The notes under the pieces were generated by a model. That model was not told the origin of the DNA, searched no databases, and worked only from the letters and a program-made list of their open reading frames with translations. Below are positions 1 through 8,464 of a stretch of DNA of 64,000 bases, one piece after another (the first letter of the stretch is position 1; each line of letters opens with the position of its first letter). The stretch is from Actinomycetes bacterium (GTDB lineage Bacteria; Actinomycetota; Acidimicrobiia; Acidimicrobiales; Microtrichaceae): assembly GCA_029782335.1 (NCBI GenBank), contig JAKOVA010000245.1, positions 1 through 64,000 on the forward strand. Direction: 5' to 3'. A program made the translations under genes and the position numbers.

Positions 1-177
1 AACCTCGGGCTGCGATGGGTCGTCGAGGCGACGAACTCGTGGTGGTCGAACTACGGGCAACTCCGCCGCAACACCGACCGCCGAACACGGCACCGCCACG
101 CCGCGCTCTGCCTGGCGACCACCGTCCTCATCGTCGGTCGACTCCTCGACTACCGCAACAGATGGAGCTCCAACTGA
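1..177 (+). mobile_element. C-terminal part of an IS5-family-type transposase, cut by window start
   Basis: Frame 1 is open from the first base to a TGA at 175-177 and gives 58 residues. It contains RWVVEATNSWWSNYGQLRR, then a run of charged residues, then a hydrophobic end before DYRNRW. This pattern (R-W-V-V-E, a tyrosine- and arginine-rich strand, then an A-x-x-L-A-T-T-V-L-I segment) is the usual C-terminus of DDE transposases of the IS5/IS1182-like group and includes the last catalytic Glu. Whether the N-terminus is intact cannot be seen. It lies 45 bp before rapZ, where uvrC is often found in this gene neighbourhood. Confidence 0.7.
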
Positions 178-185
178 GCACCTAT

Positions 186-217
186 CCGCTCAGGTCCTTA
201 GAAATATTCCTCAGCGG
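186..217. other. Inverted repeat upstream of rapZ
   Basis: CCGCTCAGG at 186-194 pairs with CCTCAGCGG at 209-217 (8 of 9 positions) around an AT-rich loop. It sits between the transposase stop and the rapZ start. It could be an IS end, a weak terminator for the transposase, or a structure in the rapZ leader. No T-tract follows. Confidence 0.35.
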
Positions 218-222
218 AAGCT

Positions 223-1122
223 GTGGATTCTCTCAACCGCGGAGCGTCACGCCGATACCGTGACGTGGTGGGCGAGTTCGTGATTCTCACCGGGATGTCG
301 GGGGCGGGCCGGAGCCAGGCGGGCGACGCGCTCGAGGACTTGGGCTGGTATGTGATCGACAACCTGCCGCCCGCACTGATGGCACAGGTCGCCCAAATGC
401 CGCCCGGCCACACCGGTCGAGCGGAGAAGGTCGCGTTCGTGACGGGCGCAGGTCTGACCGTCGATGAACTCGCGTCGGCGCGCAGCGAACTCGAAGCGCA
501 CGCGGAGAGCGTCCGGGTGCTGTTCTTCGATGCCTCCGACGAGGTGCTCATTCGGCGCTACGAGTCGACGAAACGCCGCCACCCCTTCGCGGGGGACCGG
601 CCGCTGAGCGAGGCGATCGAAGCGGAACGACGGGCCCTTCGCCCGGCACGGGACGCGGCCGACCTGGTGATCGACACGTCGGGCTTCACCATCTACGACT
701 GCCGCACCCGGATCCGAACCCTCTTCGGCGATGACGAAGCAGATGCCGAGCAGATGCAGACCACCGTCGTTTCGTTCGGCTACAAGCACGGCCTGCCCAC
801 CGACGTCGACCTGGTCTTCGACTGTCGATTCCTGCCGAACCCGCACTGGGTCGAAGAGCTTCGTCCGCAGTCGGGTCTGGACGCGCCGGTTCGCGACTAC
901 GTGTTCGCGCACCGACTCTCCGAGGCGTTCCTCGCGCGAGTCACCGAACTCCTGGAGCTGCTCGTTCCGGCGTACCGCGACGAGGGCAAGGCGTACCTCA
1001 CGATCGCGGTCGGTTGCACGGGCGGGCGCCATCGCTCGGTCGCGATCGCGGAGGAGCTGACGCGCCGCCTCACCGAACACCAGGTCCGGGCGCGGGTCAT
1101 CCATCGGGACATCGACAAGTGA
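223..1122 (+). CDS. rapZ: RapZ-type nucleotide-binding adapter protein (YvcJ family)
   Basis: This encodes 299 residues, close to the usual RapZ/YvcJ length (about 285-300). The N-terminal P-loop is GMSGAGRS (residues 24-31), followed by the family sequence LEDLGWYVIDNLPP. The C-terminal domain carries VGCTGGRHRSV near residue 264, the other family hallmark. Family members bind ATP/GTP; E. coli RapZ controls GlmZ decay, while the role of the actinobacterial homologues is less clear. The GTG at 223 has a weak GGAAG six bases upstream; GTG at 265 or 268 would also give a plausible N-terminus. The stop overlaps the next gene by 4 bp (GTGA), so the two are translationally coupled. Confidence 0.93.
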   Translation: MDSLNRGASRRYRDVVGEFVILTGMSGAGRSQAGDALEDLGWYVIDNLPPALMAQVAQMPPGHTGRAEKVAFVTGAGLTVDELASARSELEAHAESVRVLFFDASDEVLIRRYESTKRRHPFAGDRPLSEAIEAERRALRPARDAADLVIDTSGFTIYDCRTRIRTLFGDDEADAEQMQTTVVSFGYKHGLPTDVDLVFDCRFLPNPHWVEELRPQSGLDAPVRDYVFAHRLSEAFLARVTELLELLVPAYRDEGKAYLTIAVGCTGGRHRSVAIAEELTRRLTEHQVRARVIHRDIDK

Positions 1123-2021
1123 GCGCGCCAGCGCCGGGTGGTGTCGCGATCACGGCGATCGGCGGTGGTCACGGACTCGCTGCGACCCTCGCGGCCCTCC
1201 GACGACTGACCGAGCGTGTGACTGCCGTGGTCTCGCTCGCTGATGACGGGGGATCGTCGGGGCGGCTGCGCTCACAACTGGGGGTCGCCCCGCCGGGTGA
1301 TCTCCGCAAAGCGCTCGTGGCACTCGCGGATCCGACTTCACCGTTGGCGCGCGCCATGACCGCCCGCTTCGACAACGGGGACCTCGCCGGCCACGCCTTC
1401 GGGAACCTGCTGATCGCGACGCTCGCAGCGGTCGAAGGCGACCTCGTCCGGGCACTCGCGGAGGCGCTCCGCCTCATCGGGGGCATTGGGGCGGTGCTTC
1501 CGGCCACTGCGGAGCCCGTGGTGCTACAGGGGACGACGGAGGACGGCACGGTCGTCCGCGGTCAGGTGGCCGTCATGGGAACCCCGCGCCTCGCTCGGGT
1601 GGCGACCCTGCCCGCCGACCCCGAGGTGCCCGACGAGGTGCTCGCCGCGATTGAGCAGAGCGACGCCGTCGTGGTGGGCCCCGGCTCGCTGTTCACCAGC
1701 GTCCTGGCGGCTGCGGCGACGCCCACGCTGGTGGCGGCGCTGGCACGTCGGCGCGGCCCGCTCGTCTATGTCTGCAATCTGCGCCCCCAGGAACCCGAGA
1801 CGTCGGGGATGGACGTGGCCGCGCACGTTGCGCAGCTTCGACGGCACGCGATCGAACCCGACGTGGTGTTGTACGACCCGTCCACGATCGACTGCGTCGG
1901 TCTCGAGGGTCTCGCCGTCGGGGCGTCGGTGGCGAAAGCGAACGGCCGGGCACACGACCCCGTCGCGCTCGCGAGCGCCCTCGCGGCGCTCGAGTGCTGG
2001 CCGGGCCGCACCGGAGCCTGA
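1119..2021 (+). CDS. yvcK: YvcK/CofD-family protein, gluconeogenesis/cell-shape factor
   Basis: This encodes 300 residues beginning at the GTG that overlaps the rapZ stop. The N-terminal [12 protein letters not shown] loop and [13 protein letters not shown] are typical of YvcK, a UDP-sugar-binding relative of CofD (2-phospho-L-lactate transferase). GDLRKAL and [13 protein letters not shown] are further family motifs. In Bacillus and mycobacteria YvcK/CuvA affects cell-wall metabolism and growth on gluconeogenic carbon, which fits its place directly before glycolytic genes. A start at 1014 would overlap rapZ by 100 bp and lacks family similarity, so it was not chosen. whiA, which usually follows yvcK in actinobacteria, is absent: gap starts 70 bp downstream. 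Confidence 0.93.
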   Translation: MSAPAPGGVAITAIGGGHGLAATLAALRRLTERVTAVVSLADDGGSSGRLRSQLGVAPPGDLRKALVALADPTSPLARAMTARFDNGDLAGHAFGNLLIATLAAVEGDLVRALAEALRLIGGIGAVLPATAEPVVLQGTTEDGTVVRGQVAVMGTPRLARVATLPADPEVPDEVLAAIEQSDAVVVGPGSLFTSVLAAAATPTLVAALARRRGPLVYVCNLRPQEPETSGMDVAAHVAQLRRHAIEPDVVLYDPSTIDCVGLEGLAVGASVAKANGRAHDPVALASALAALECWPGRTGA

Positions 2022-2091
2022 TTGGCGAACTCGCGCCCCGATCTGGTCGCATAGGTTGGTCACCTCATTCGCCCACAACGGAGACCATCTC

Positions 2092-3099
2092 ATGACCATT
2101 CGCGTCGGCATCAACGGCTTCGGACGGATCGGCCGCAACTTCTTCCGAGCGGCAAAGGGACGCGGCGCCGACATCGACTTCGTCGCAGTGAACGACCTCG
2201 GCGACGTCGCCACGATGGCGCACCTGCTCAAGTACGACTCGGTCGCCGGCGTCTACCCGGACCCGGTGTCGGTGCACGCTGACGGCATCGAGGTCGGCGG
2301 CGACGTGCTGAAGGTCGTGTCGCACCGCGACCCCGCCGACATCCCCTGGGGTGAGCTCGGCGTCGACGTCGTGATCGAGTCCACGGGCTTCTTCACCGAT
2401 CGCGACAAGGCGGCCGCCCACATCGCCGGTGGCGCGCCCCGCGTGATCATCTCGGCGCCGGCTAACGGTGTCGACGCGACCTTCGTGGTCGGCGTGAACG
2501 ACGACACGTTCGACCCGGCGAACCACACGATCGTGTCGAACGCGTCGTGCACCACGAACTGCTTCGTGCCGCTGATCAAGGCCCTCGACGACGCGTTCGG
2601 TGTGCAGCGCGGCCTCATGACCACCACCCACGCCTACACCGGTGACCAGAGCCTGGTGGACGGCCCCCACAAGGACCTGCGCCGGGCCCGCGCCGCGGCG
2701 ATCAACATCGTGCCCACCTCCACCGGCGCGGCACGTGCGACGGGTCTTGTGTTGGAGGCGATGAAGGGCAAGCTCGACGGCACGTCGCTGCGGGTGCCGA
2801 TCCCCACGGGTTCGATCACCGACTTCACCGGCATCGTGGGCCGCGAGGTCACCGTCGACGAGGTGAACGCAGCGGTCAAGGCGGCGGCGGACGGACCGCT
2901 CAAGGGCATCCTGCAGTACACCGAGGAGCCGATCGTCAGCTCCGACATCGTCGGCTCGCCGTACAGCTCGATCTTCGACGCTGGGATGACGATGACCATG
3001 GGCGACATGGTGAAGGTGTTCTCGTGGTACGACAACGAGGCCGGCTATTCGAACCGCCTCGTCGACCTGGCGCTCAAGGTCGGCGCCGCCAACAAGTAG
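2092..3099 (+). CDS. gap: Glyceraldehyde-3-phosphate dehydrogenase, type I
   Basis: This encodes 335 residues, full length for GapA. The N-terminal Rossmann motif is [12 protein letters not shown]. The catalytic Cys153 lies in [10 protein letters not shown], followed by [10 protein letters not shown], and the C-terminus has [15 protein letters not shown]. It oxidises and phosphorylates glyceraldehyde-3-phosphate to 1,3-bisphosphoglycerate using NAD(P)+ in the cytoplasm. A GGAG lies about 8 bases before the ATG. It is the first gene of the gap-pgk-tpiA set and is separated from yvcK by 70 bp that may hold its own promoter. Confidence 0.98.
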   Translation: MTIRVGINGFGRIGRNFFRAAKGRGADIDFVAVNDLGDVATMAHLLKYDSVAGVYPDPVSVHADGIEVGGDVLKVVSHRDPADIPWGELGVDVVIESTGFFTDRDKAAAHIAGGAPRVIISAPANGVDATFVVGVNDDTFDPANHTIVSNASCTTNCFVPLIKALDDAFGVQRGLMTTTHAYTGDQSLVDGPHKDLRRARAAAINIVPTSTGAARATGLVLEAMKGKLDGTSLRVPIPTGSITDFTGIVGREVTVDEVNAAVKAAADGPLKGILQYTEEPIVSSDIVGSPYSSIFDAGMTMTMGDMVKVFSWYDNEAGYSNRLVDLALKVGAANK

Positions 3100-3151
3100 G
3101 CCCGAAGGCGAGCACCGCGAGCCGAACCGGAGGCGAAGGAGCCTTTGACCA

Positions 3152-4285
3152 ATGAAATTCGGCGTTCCCGAGCTTGAGGACCTGCCCGATGTCGACGGCA
3201 AGTCGGTGCTCGTGCGGGTCGACTTCAACGTGCCGATCCGCGACGGCGTCATCACCGACGACCTTCGGATCCGCGCGGCGCTCCCGACGCTCGGTTGGTT
3301 GACCGAGCGGGGAGCGCGGGTCACCGCCTGCACGCACCTCGGCCGTCCCAAAGGCGAGCCGAACCCGAAGTATTCGGTCGAACCGGTCCGCGCTCGGCTC
3401 GCCGAGCTCGCCCCGGGGGTGGAACTCGCCGAGAACCTGCGGTTCGACGCGGGGGAGGAGGCGAACGACCCGGCCTTCGTCGAGCGACTCGTCGGCGGCC
3501 ACGACCTCTACGTCAACGACGCGTTCGGTGCGTCGCACCGTGCGCACGCCTCGATCGTCGGGCCTCCCCGCACGCTGCCGTCCGCCGCGGGGCGGCTGTT
3601 GGCGAAGGAGGTCGAGGTGCTCCTCGGCATCCGCAACGACCCGGCGCGGCCGTTCGTCGCGATCACCGGCGGCTCGAAGGTGTCCGACAAGCTCGGGGTG
3701 ATCCGGGCGCTGCTCGACGTCGCCGACCAGCTCGTCATCGGCGGTGGCATGTGCTTCACGTTCCTCGCCGCGATGGGCAACGGGATCGGCGCCTCGCTCT
3801 TCGAAGCCGATCAGGTGGACACGTGCCGCGCCCTGCTCGAGGAGCACGGTGACCGTCTGCACCTGCCCAGCGACATCGTCGGGCTCGGCCCGGGCGGCAA
3901 GCTGTTCGAGCCCGATGCGGGGGGAGAGGTGCGCAACTTCGGGCGATCGCTGCCCGACGGGTGGATGGGTGTTGACATCGGCCCCGGGAGCGCAGCCGAG
4001 TTCGGCGACATCATCCGTGACGCCGCGACCATCCTGTGGAACGGCCCGATGGGCGTCTTCGAAGACCCACGATTCGAAGCCGGGACCCGAGCCGTTGGCG
4101 AATCGGTCGCCGACGGTCGAGGGTTTTCGGTGATCGGCGGCGGCGACAGCGCCGCGGCCGTTGCACAGTTCGGCCTCGCCGACCGAGTCGATCACATCTC
4201 GACCGGCGGTGGTGCCAGCTTGGAACTCATCGAGCAGGGCGACCTGCCCGGCCTGGACGCATTGCGAGGAGCACCCAATGCCTGA
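3152..4285 (+). CDS. pgk: Phosphoglycerate kinase
   Basis: This encodes 377 residues, slightly shorter than typical (about 395). It has the N-terminal substrate-binding VLVRVDFNVPI, the LGRPKG loop, and the C-terminal nucleotide-binding glycine-rich GGGDSAAAVAQFG and STGGGASLELIEQG. It transfers phosphate from 1,3-bisphosphoglycerate to ADP. An AAGGAG lies upstream of the ATG. Its last 8 bases overlap tpiA, which suggests coupled translation. Confidence 0.98.
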   Translation: MKFGVPELEDLPDVDGKSVLVRVDFNVPIRDGVITDDLRIRAALPTLGWLTERGARVTACTHLGRPKGEPNPKYSVEPVRARLAELAPGVELAENLRFDAGEEANDPAFVERLVGGHDLYVNDAFGASHRAHASIVGPPRTLPSAAGRLLAKEVEVLLGIRNDPARPFVAITGGSKVSDKLGVIRALLDVADQLVIGGGMCFTFLAAMGNGIGASLFEADQVDTCRALLEEHGDRLHLPSDIVGLGPGGKLFEPDAGGEVRNFGRSLPDGWMGVDIGPGSAAEFGDIIRDAATILWNGPMGVFEDPRFEAGTRAVGESVADGRGFSVIGGGDSAAAVAQFGLADRVDHISTGGGASLELIEQGDLPGLDALRGAPNA

Positions 4286-5054
4286 CCGCCGCCAGCCGCT
4301 CATCAGCGGCAACTGGAAGATGCACCACGACCACTTCGAGGCCCTGCGGACCGTGCAGAAGTTGTCCTACAACCTCGCGGATCACGACTACGCGTCGGTT
4401 GGGGTGAGTGTGCATCCGCCCTTCACCGACCTGCGGACCGTGCAGACCGCCATCGAGTCGGATCGCATGAAGTTCCAGCTCGGGGCGCAGCACTGCCACT
4501 GGGAGGAGAAGGGCGCCTTCACCGGTGAGGTGTCACCCGCGTTTCTGGCGAAGCTCAACGTGGCGTACGTGATCTGCGGGCATTCCGAGCGGCGGGAGTT
4601 GTTCGGCGAGACCGACGACGACGTGAACCGCAAGGTGAAGGCCATCCTGAAGTACGGGATGACGCCGATCATGTGTTGCGGCGAAACCGACGCCGAGCGA
4701 GAGGCCGGCGAGGCGCAGTCGAAGGTCGAAGGCCAGATCCGCGCCGGACTCGCGGGGATCTCGGCCGAACAGGCCGCCGGGCTGGTGGTCGCGTACGAAC
4801 CGATCTGGGCGATCGGGACGGGCAAGACCGCAACGCCGGAAGACGCGCAGGAAATGTGTGCGCTCGTGCGGCGGGTCGTCGGCGAGGTTCACGGTGCTGA
4901 TGCCGCCGCGGGTGTGCGGGTGCAGTACGGCGGGTCGGTCAAGCCGGGCAACGCGCGGGAGCTGATGGCGCAGCCCGACATCGACGGTGCGCTGGTGGGC
5001 GGGGCGTCGCTCGACGCCGACGACTTTGCCCAGATCGTGGTCGCATCGGCGTGA
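4278..5054 (+). CDS. tpiA: Triosephosphate isomerase
   Basis: This encodes 258 residues. SGNWKMHHD supplies the N-terminal Asn and Lys. The catalytic His102 is in CGHSERR, Glu174 is in AYEPIWAIGTGK, and the phosphate-gripping YGGSVKPGN and GALVGGASLD motifs are present. It interconverts dihydroxyacetone phosphate and glyceraldehyde-3-phosphate. The ATG at 4278 is preceded by GAGGAG inside the pgk end; an upstream in-frame start at 4161 would lie deep inside pgk. Confidence 0.98.
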   Translation: MPDRRQPLISGNWKMHHDHFEALRTVQKLSYNLADHDYASVGVSVHPPFTDLRTVQTAIESDRMKFQLGAQHCHWEEKGAFTGEVSPAFLAKLNVAYVICGHSERRELFGETDDDVNRKVKAILKYGMTPIMCCGETDAEREAGEAQSKVEGQIRAGLAGISAEQAAGLVVAYEPIWAIGTGKTATPEDAQEMCALVRRVVGEVHGADAAAGVRVQYGGSVKPGNARELMAQPDIDGALVGGASLDADDFAQIVVASA

Positions 5055-5099
5055 GCCGACCGGCTGGTATCGTGTCACGGCCTTGACGGAGGAGTTCCG

Positions 5100-5330
5100 G
5101 TGTACGTCGCCTCGTTGATCATCCAGTTCCTGCTCGCGTTTGCGCTGATCTTCCTGGTGCTGATCCACAGCGGGCGTGGCGGCGGTCTCTCCGACATGTT
5201 CGGCGGCGGCCTCGGTGCGTCCGCGGCGGGGTCGACCGTGATGGAGAAGAACCTCGACCGCCTCACGTTGGTGGTGGCGCTGGTGTTCGCCTTCAACTCG
5301 GTGATCCTCAGCTTCCTGATCGACAAGTAG
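5100..5330 (+). CDS. secG: Protein translocase subunit SecG
   Basis: This encodes 76 residues with a GTG start and a strong GGAGGAG 5 bases upstream. It has two hydrophobic segments (about residues 3-22 and 50-72) separated by the SecG signature GRGGGLSDMFGG. SecG is the small non-essential subunit of the SecYEG channel in the cytoplasmic membrane. Its place after tpiA is the common actinobacterial arrangement. The next gene begins directly at its stop. Confidence 0.93.
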   Translation: MYVASLIIQFLLAFALIFLVLIHSGRGGGLSDMFGGGLGASAAGSTVMEKNLDRLTLVVALVFAFNSVILSFLIDK

Positions 5331-5627
5331 GTGCTCCGCCACGTCGTGTTGCTGCAGTGGGTCGAGGGAGTCGACCCTGCTGCCGTTGAGGCGGTCCTCG
5401 AGGGGCTGGCCGGGTTGCCTGGGGCGATTCCCGAGCTGCGGTCGTACGTGTTCGGGAGCGATGCCGGGCTGAACGAGGGGAACTTCGACCTCGGGATCGT
5501 GGCCGACTTCGACTCGGCTGAGGGGTATCTGGTGTACCGGGACCATCCCGCGCACCTGGCCGTGATCGCGGAGCGGATCGCCCCGATCCTCGCCGCCCGA
5601 TCTGCGGTCCAATACGACATCCCGTAG
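5331..5627 (+). CDS. Dabb (stress-responsive A/B barrel) domain protein
   Basis: This encodes 98 residues starting with the GTG immediately after the secG stop, so it is probably co-transcribed. The N-terminus LRHVVLLQW, the central FDLGIVADFDSAEGYLVYRDHPAH and the end VIAERIAPIL match the Dabb/ferredoxin-like dimeric barrel, whose members often begin with M-x-x-H-x-V-x-F. No catalytic residues can be assigned and the substrate is unknown. Confidence 0.85.
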   Translation: MLRHVVLLQWVEGVDPAAVEAVLEGLAGLPGAIPELRSYVFGSDAGLNEGNFDLGIVADFDSAEGYLVYRDHPAHLAVIAERIAPILAARSAVQYDIP

Positions 5628-5664
5628 TCGATTCGTACCGCAGAATCCCCTGACGCCGGTTCCC

Positions 5665-5760
5665 GCGGTAGGCGCTCCCGGCGGTAGGCGCTCCCGGCGG
5701 TAGGCGATCCCGGCGGTAGGCGATCCCGGCGGTAGGCGATCCCGGCGGTCGGCGATCCCG
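5665..5760. repeat. Six tandem 16-bp repeats
   Basis: The unit GCGGTAGGCGATCCCG, or GCGGTAGGCGCTCCCG in the first two copies, repeats six times without a gap. The last copy has TCGG for TAGG. It lies in the 336-bp gene-free stretch between the Dabb gene and tRNA-Leu. There are no spacers, so it is a minisatellite-like array rather than CRISPR. Copy-number variation between strains is likely. Confidence 0.9.
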
Positions 5761-5762
5761 GC

Positions 5763-5880
5763 GAACTCGGCCCCCACCGCGCCCCCAGCCCGCGCACCGG
5801 GCCGAGTTCTCGCGAGCAGCCCCCGCCATGGCCGAACTAGGCCCCCGCGGCGCTCCCAGCCCGCGCTCCGGGCCGAGTTC
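5763..5880. repeat. Pair of 47-bp hairpin repeats
   Basis: Two similar 47-bp units (5763-5809 and 5834-5880, period 71 bp) each start with GAACTCGGCCC (GAACTAGGCCC in the second) and end with GGGCCGAGTTC, forming 11-bp inverted arms. Both share the inner sequence CAGCCCGCGC. They follow the 16-bp array directly and look like REP-type intergenic elements. Confidence 0.75.
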
Positions 5881-5963
5881 TCGCCGAGGAGGTCCGGCGC
5901 GACAGGTGTGGCGGGATGGATTCCCACGCGGTCGCCAAGTCCGCTATCGTCATCGCCCGCTAC

Positions 5964-6048
<85 letters not shown>

Positions 6049-6074
6049 CGATTGGGATGCCGAGAGACATTCCG

Positions 6075-6111
6075 GAAGCCCGGACCGTCAGGGTCCGGGC
6101 TTCTTGCTTTT
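6075..6111 (+). terminator. Rho-independent terminator after tRNA-Leu
   Basis: GAAGCCCGGACC (6075-6086) pairs perfectly with GGTCCGGGCTTC (6092-6103) around a 5-base loop, followed by TTGCTTTT. It lies 26 bases after the tRNA. Confidence 0.88.
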
Positions 6112-6114
6112 CGG

Positions 6115-6369
6115 AGTGCTGATGGGTCGGTAGTCCCGCGTGGGGTCGAGGGTGGGTGTGCGGATCAGTTCGACGGTGTCGTCGCTGACCTTTCGCGGTG
6201 AGCTCTTCAGTCGTCGTGACCGCGGTTCGAGCGCCCGGTCACCCTCGACTCGGAATCGCGTAACCAGTTCGTAGGCCCATCACCGCGACACCCCATAGGA
6301 GCGCGCTGCTTCGTTGACGGTGCGACCCTCGACGATGGCCGCGGTGATGGCCAGCCGGGCTTTGGACAT
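6115..6369 (-). pseudogene. Broken N-terminal fragment of an IS481-type transposase
   Basis: Read on the minus strand from an ATG at 6369, the frame gives MSKARLAITAAIVEGRTVNE, then AARSYGVSR, a TGA (6282-6280), then WAYELVTRFRVEGDRALEPR and so on to about 6115. This is the helix-turn-helix start of IS481/rve transposases (M-S-K-A-R-L-x-I-T-x-x-V-V-E-G-R...A-x-x-Y-G-V-S). The frame is interrupted by a stop inside the HTH and lost before the DDE core, at the junction with the tRNA terminator. It is a decayed insertion. Confidence 0.8.
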
Positions 6370-6497
6370 CCAGGCAGCGTCGAGCACTCTCCGGGGTGTC
6401 TCGTGACATCAGTCCGGGATGTGTTGAAACACCGCACCCGGGGGACAGGTGACCACCGGTTGGAGACGCCCTCCGGGTGGCCGCATCGACGCGGCGT
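6370..6497. other. Gene-free stretch, probable decayed IS end
   Basis: No credible reading frame. The minus-strand sequence just before the IS481 fragment contains ATCCCGGACTGATGTCACGA and then GACACC, resembling the GGACAGATGTC-type ends seen upstream of actinobacterial IS481 transposases. That comparison is from memory. Nothing else is visible. Confidence 0.35.
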
Positions 6498-7712
6498 TCA
6501 TACCGATGACGAGCGCGTCCGGCTTGGGCGCGTCCCGTCGCTGTCGACGCCTTTGGCGACTTCGCCGAGGCGGTGGAGATCAGAATCGAGTTCGACGGCT
6601 CGGCCCCGGTGCGAGGGCACCAGGATCGAATAGAGGAATGTGAGTGCCTTCGGCGCTCGCAGTACCTCATAGGACTGAACGATTCGGGTGCCGTCATCGG
6701 TTTCGTTCAGCTCGATCGTCCACCGACTGCTATCGGGGTAGAGAACCGACGGAACGGTTCGCCAGACAAAGCGGCGCGGCTCGTCGGCGACCTCGACTTC
6801 GTTGATGCGGGTCCAGCGCCACGGCCCGGCTTGGTTGGCCCCTCGGAACCGGGCCCCGGGTATTGCCTCGGTAGCGCCGTCGCTCCAGGTGACGTGGCGA
6901 CATTCGCGACTCCACTCCGGGACGCGTGTGACGTCGCTGACGACGCGCCACACCGCGTCGATCGGAACTTGCACGACCGCTTCGACATGGCCGGTGCGTG
7001 GGATGTGGCGGGGGAGCGGCCGGGCTGGTCGGTAGGCGTCGCGGTCCGCGTCACCCCAACAGGCAACGGCGTGACGGCGGTAGCGCCCGGCGAATCCCCG
7101 AACGAGCACGAGTCGGGCGAGAGCCGGCACGGTGTGGGTGACGACGTCGGCTCGCTCGGCGTCGAGACCGTCGAGTAGCCAATGACCTTCGAACCCGAGC
7201 TCGGCCATCGACTTGGGGCCGACGTAGTACTCCTGTTCGATCGCGTGCCACTCTGCAGCCGACATGGTGACGGAGATGATGGGTACGAGCTCGGCCTCCT
7301 CGCGTTCGAGGTGAGGCAGGAGCGTGGTGCACAGGTCCTGCAGCGCAGCCATGAGCCCGGAGGCGGCTGCGCCTGAAGGCTCGGCTCCGTAGCGTCGCGC
7401 GGCCGGTTTGACGCGTTCGATCAGCGGAGCGATAGCGGCGTGGTCGGCCTCCATATCCGCGAGCAGCACAGCGGCATCGGATCGACGACTCCTCACGACC
7501 GGCCACACGCCTTCGTCCTCACCGTGGTGGTGCTGGTGGAGGAAGCCCATCATCCATTCGACATGCCGGGCGATGGCTCCGCGGCGGGGTTCAGCTACTG
7601 GCGTCGACCCTGACAACGTATCGATGGCGCGGGTGAGGTCCCGGCGAAGAGCGTCGTGGACGATGCCCATGATGCGCATGTCCGATGGTGCGGTGTCTGC
7701 TGCGCTCATCAT
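6498..7712 (-). CDS. Hemerythrin-like HHE domain fused to an SRPBCC (polyketide-cyclase-like) domain
   Basis: This encodes 404 residues from the ATG at 7712, preceded by GAAAGGAAT. Residues about 10-165 form a hemerythrin-type bundle with HDALRRD, HVEWMMGFLHQHHHGEDEG and HLEREEAELVP, which supply the usual His/Glu iron ligands. Residues about 255-390 form a START/SRPBCC lipid-binding fold (VEAVVQVPIDAVWRVVSDVT, GARFRGANQAGPWRW, EVLRAPKAL). The two folds together are not a standard enzyme; sensing or binding of a hydrophobic ligand with a di-iron site is possible. The start overlaps the TetR stop by 4 bp, so the pair form an operon. Confidence 0.8.
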   Translation of the reverse strand: MMSAADTAPSDMRIMGIVHDALRRDLTRAIDTLSGSTPVAEPRRGAIARHVEWMMGFLHQHHHGEDEGVWPVVRSRRSDAAVLLADMEADHAAIAPLIERVKPAARRYGAEPSGAAASGLMAALQDLCTTLLPHLEREEAELVPIISVTMSAAEWHAIEQEYYVGPKSMAELGFEGHWLLDGLDAERADVVTHTVPALARLVLVRGFAGRYRRHAVACWGDADRDAYRPARPLPRHIPRTGHVEAVVQVPIDAVWRVVSDVTRVPEWSRECRHVTWSDGATEAIPGARFRGANQAGPWRWTRINEVEVADEPRRFVWRTVPSVLYPDSSRWTIELNETDDGTRIVQSYEVLRAPKALTFLYSILVPSHRGRAVELDSDLHRLGEVAKGVDSDGTRPSRTRSSSV

Positions 7713-8353
7713 TGATTCCTTTCGACGGGCCCGAGGAGCCGCACGATCGTGTCGGCCAACCACCGCTCGTAGGTCTCGGCACTCCAACCTGCGTGGTCGA
7801 GGAGCAGCTCGTACACCTCCAGACTCACCACCGCCCAAACTCCCGTGACGGCTGACTCTTCGACGTCGTCGCCGGCGATCACCTTCACGCCTTGCGCTAC
7901 GTCGGCTGCCCGGCGTAGCTCGATCTCGGCTCTGAGCTCTGCGAGTTCAGGTTCGGACGGCGCGCCCTCCCGAACCGCTCGGCGCAACCCCGCGGTCCGT
8001 CCATTGACTTGGCGGATCAGCGATGCCGCGGCGCCGGCACGGTGCGCGACCTCGCCCACACCGATCGCCGCGAACTCACTCCGCTCGGCAAGGGGGACCG
8101 GAGCCGAGTCGCCAACCACGGAGAGCTCGAGCGCGGCTTTGAGCAGCGCTGCTTTCGATCCGAACGTGGCGTAGACGGTTTCGACCGACACGCCGGCTTG
8201 CCGTGCGACCGCACGTATGCCGGTAGCCGCCCAGCCGTGCTCGGCGAACAGGTCAGCCGCAGCTGCGAGAACAGCGGACCGAGTCTCGCTGGCCTGCTGC
8301 TCGCGACGAGGCGACGTGTACCGACGTCGAGGTTCATCGGCGACAGCTGTCAT
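7709..8353 (-). CDS. TetR/AcrR-family regulator
   Basis: This encodes 214 residues. The HTH is in SAVLAAAADLFAEHGWAATG and AVARQAGVSVETVYATFGSK (about residues 25-70), followed by a helical ligand domain. It is co-transcribed with the hemerythrin-SRPBCC gene, so it probably controls that gene and itself. Its ATG lies inside the palindrome CATGTCGACATG (8351-8362), and the 40 bases before it are unusually AT-rich (TATTGTATTGATTCCATTAC on the minus strand), as expected for a promoter. The ligand is unknown. Confidence 0.88.
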   Translation of the reverse strand: MTAVADEPRRRYTSPRREQQASETRSAVLAAAADLFAEHGWAATGIRAVARQAGVSVETVYATFGSKAALLKAALELSVVGDSAPVPLAERSEFAAIGVGEVAHRAGAAASLIRQVNGRTAGLRRAVREGAPSEPELAELRAEIELRRAADVAQGVKVIAGDDVEESAVTGVWAVVSLEVYELLLDHAGWSAETYERWLADTIVRLLGPVERNQ

Positions 8354-8362
8354 GTCGACATG
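8351..8362. promoter_or_regulatory. Palindrome over the TetR start codon
   Basis: CATGTCGACATG is a perfect 12-bp palindrome covering the start of the minus-strand tetR gene, with an AT-rich promoter-like patch at about 8363-8395. It may be an autoregulatory operator. It is short, so chance is possible. Confidence 0.4.
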
Positions 8363-8464
8363 ATGGAACAGTAATGGAATCAATACAATAGCGTTCTGCA
8401 GGGCGGTCGATCCGGTCGAGCGCAGCCAGTGGCCAACCCGCCTCTGCGGCCTGCCGAGCGACCC

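Noticed and set aside
15-263. An 82-codon frame at the window start
   Set aside because: It overlaps the transposase fragment in another frame and the rapZ start; frame 1 carries the transposase motif.
5665-5760. Repeat array considered as CRISPR
   Set aside because: The 16-bp units follow each other with no spacers and no cas genes are present.
6573-7178. Plus-strand frame opposite the hemerythrin-SRPBCC gene
   Set aside because: Its codons are the mirror of the SRPBCC domain; no start signal or family motif.
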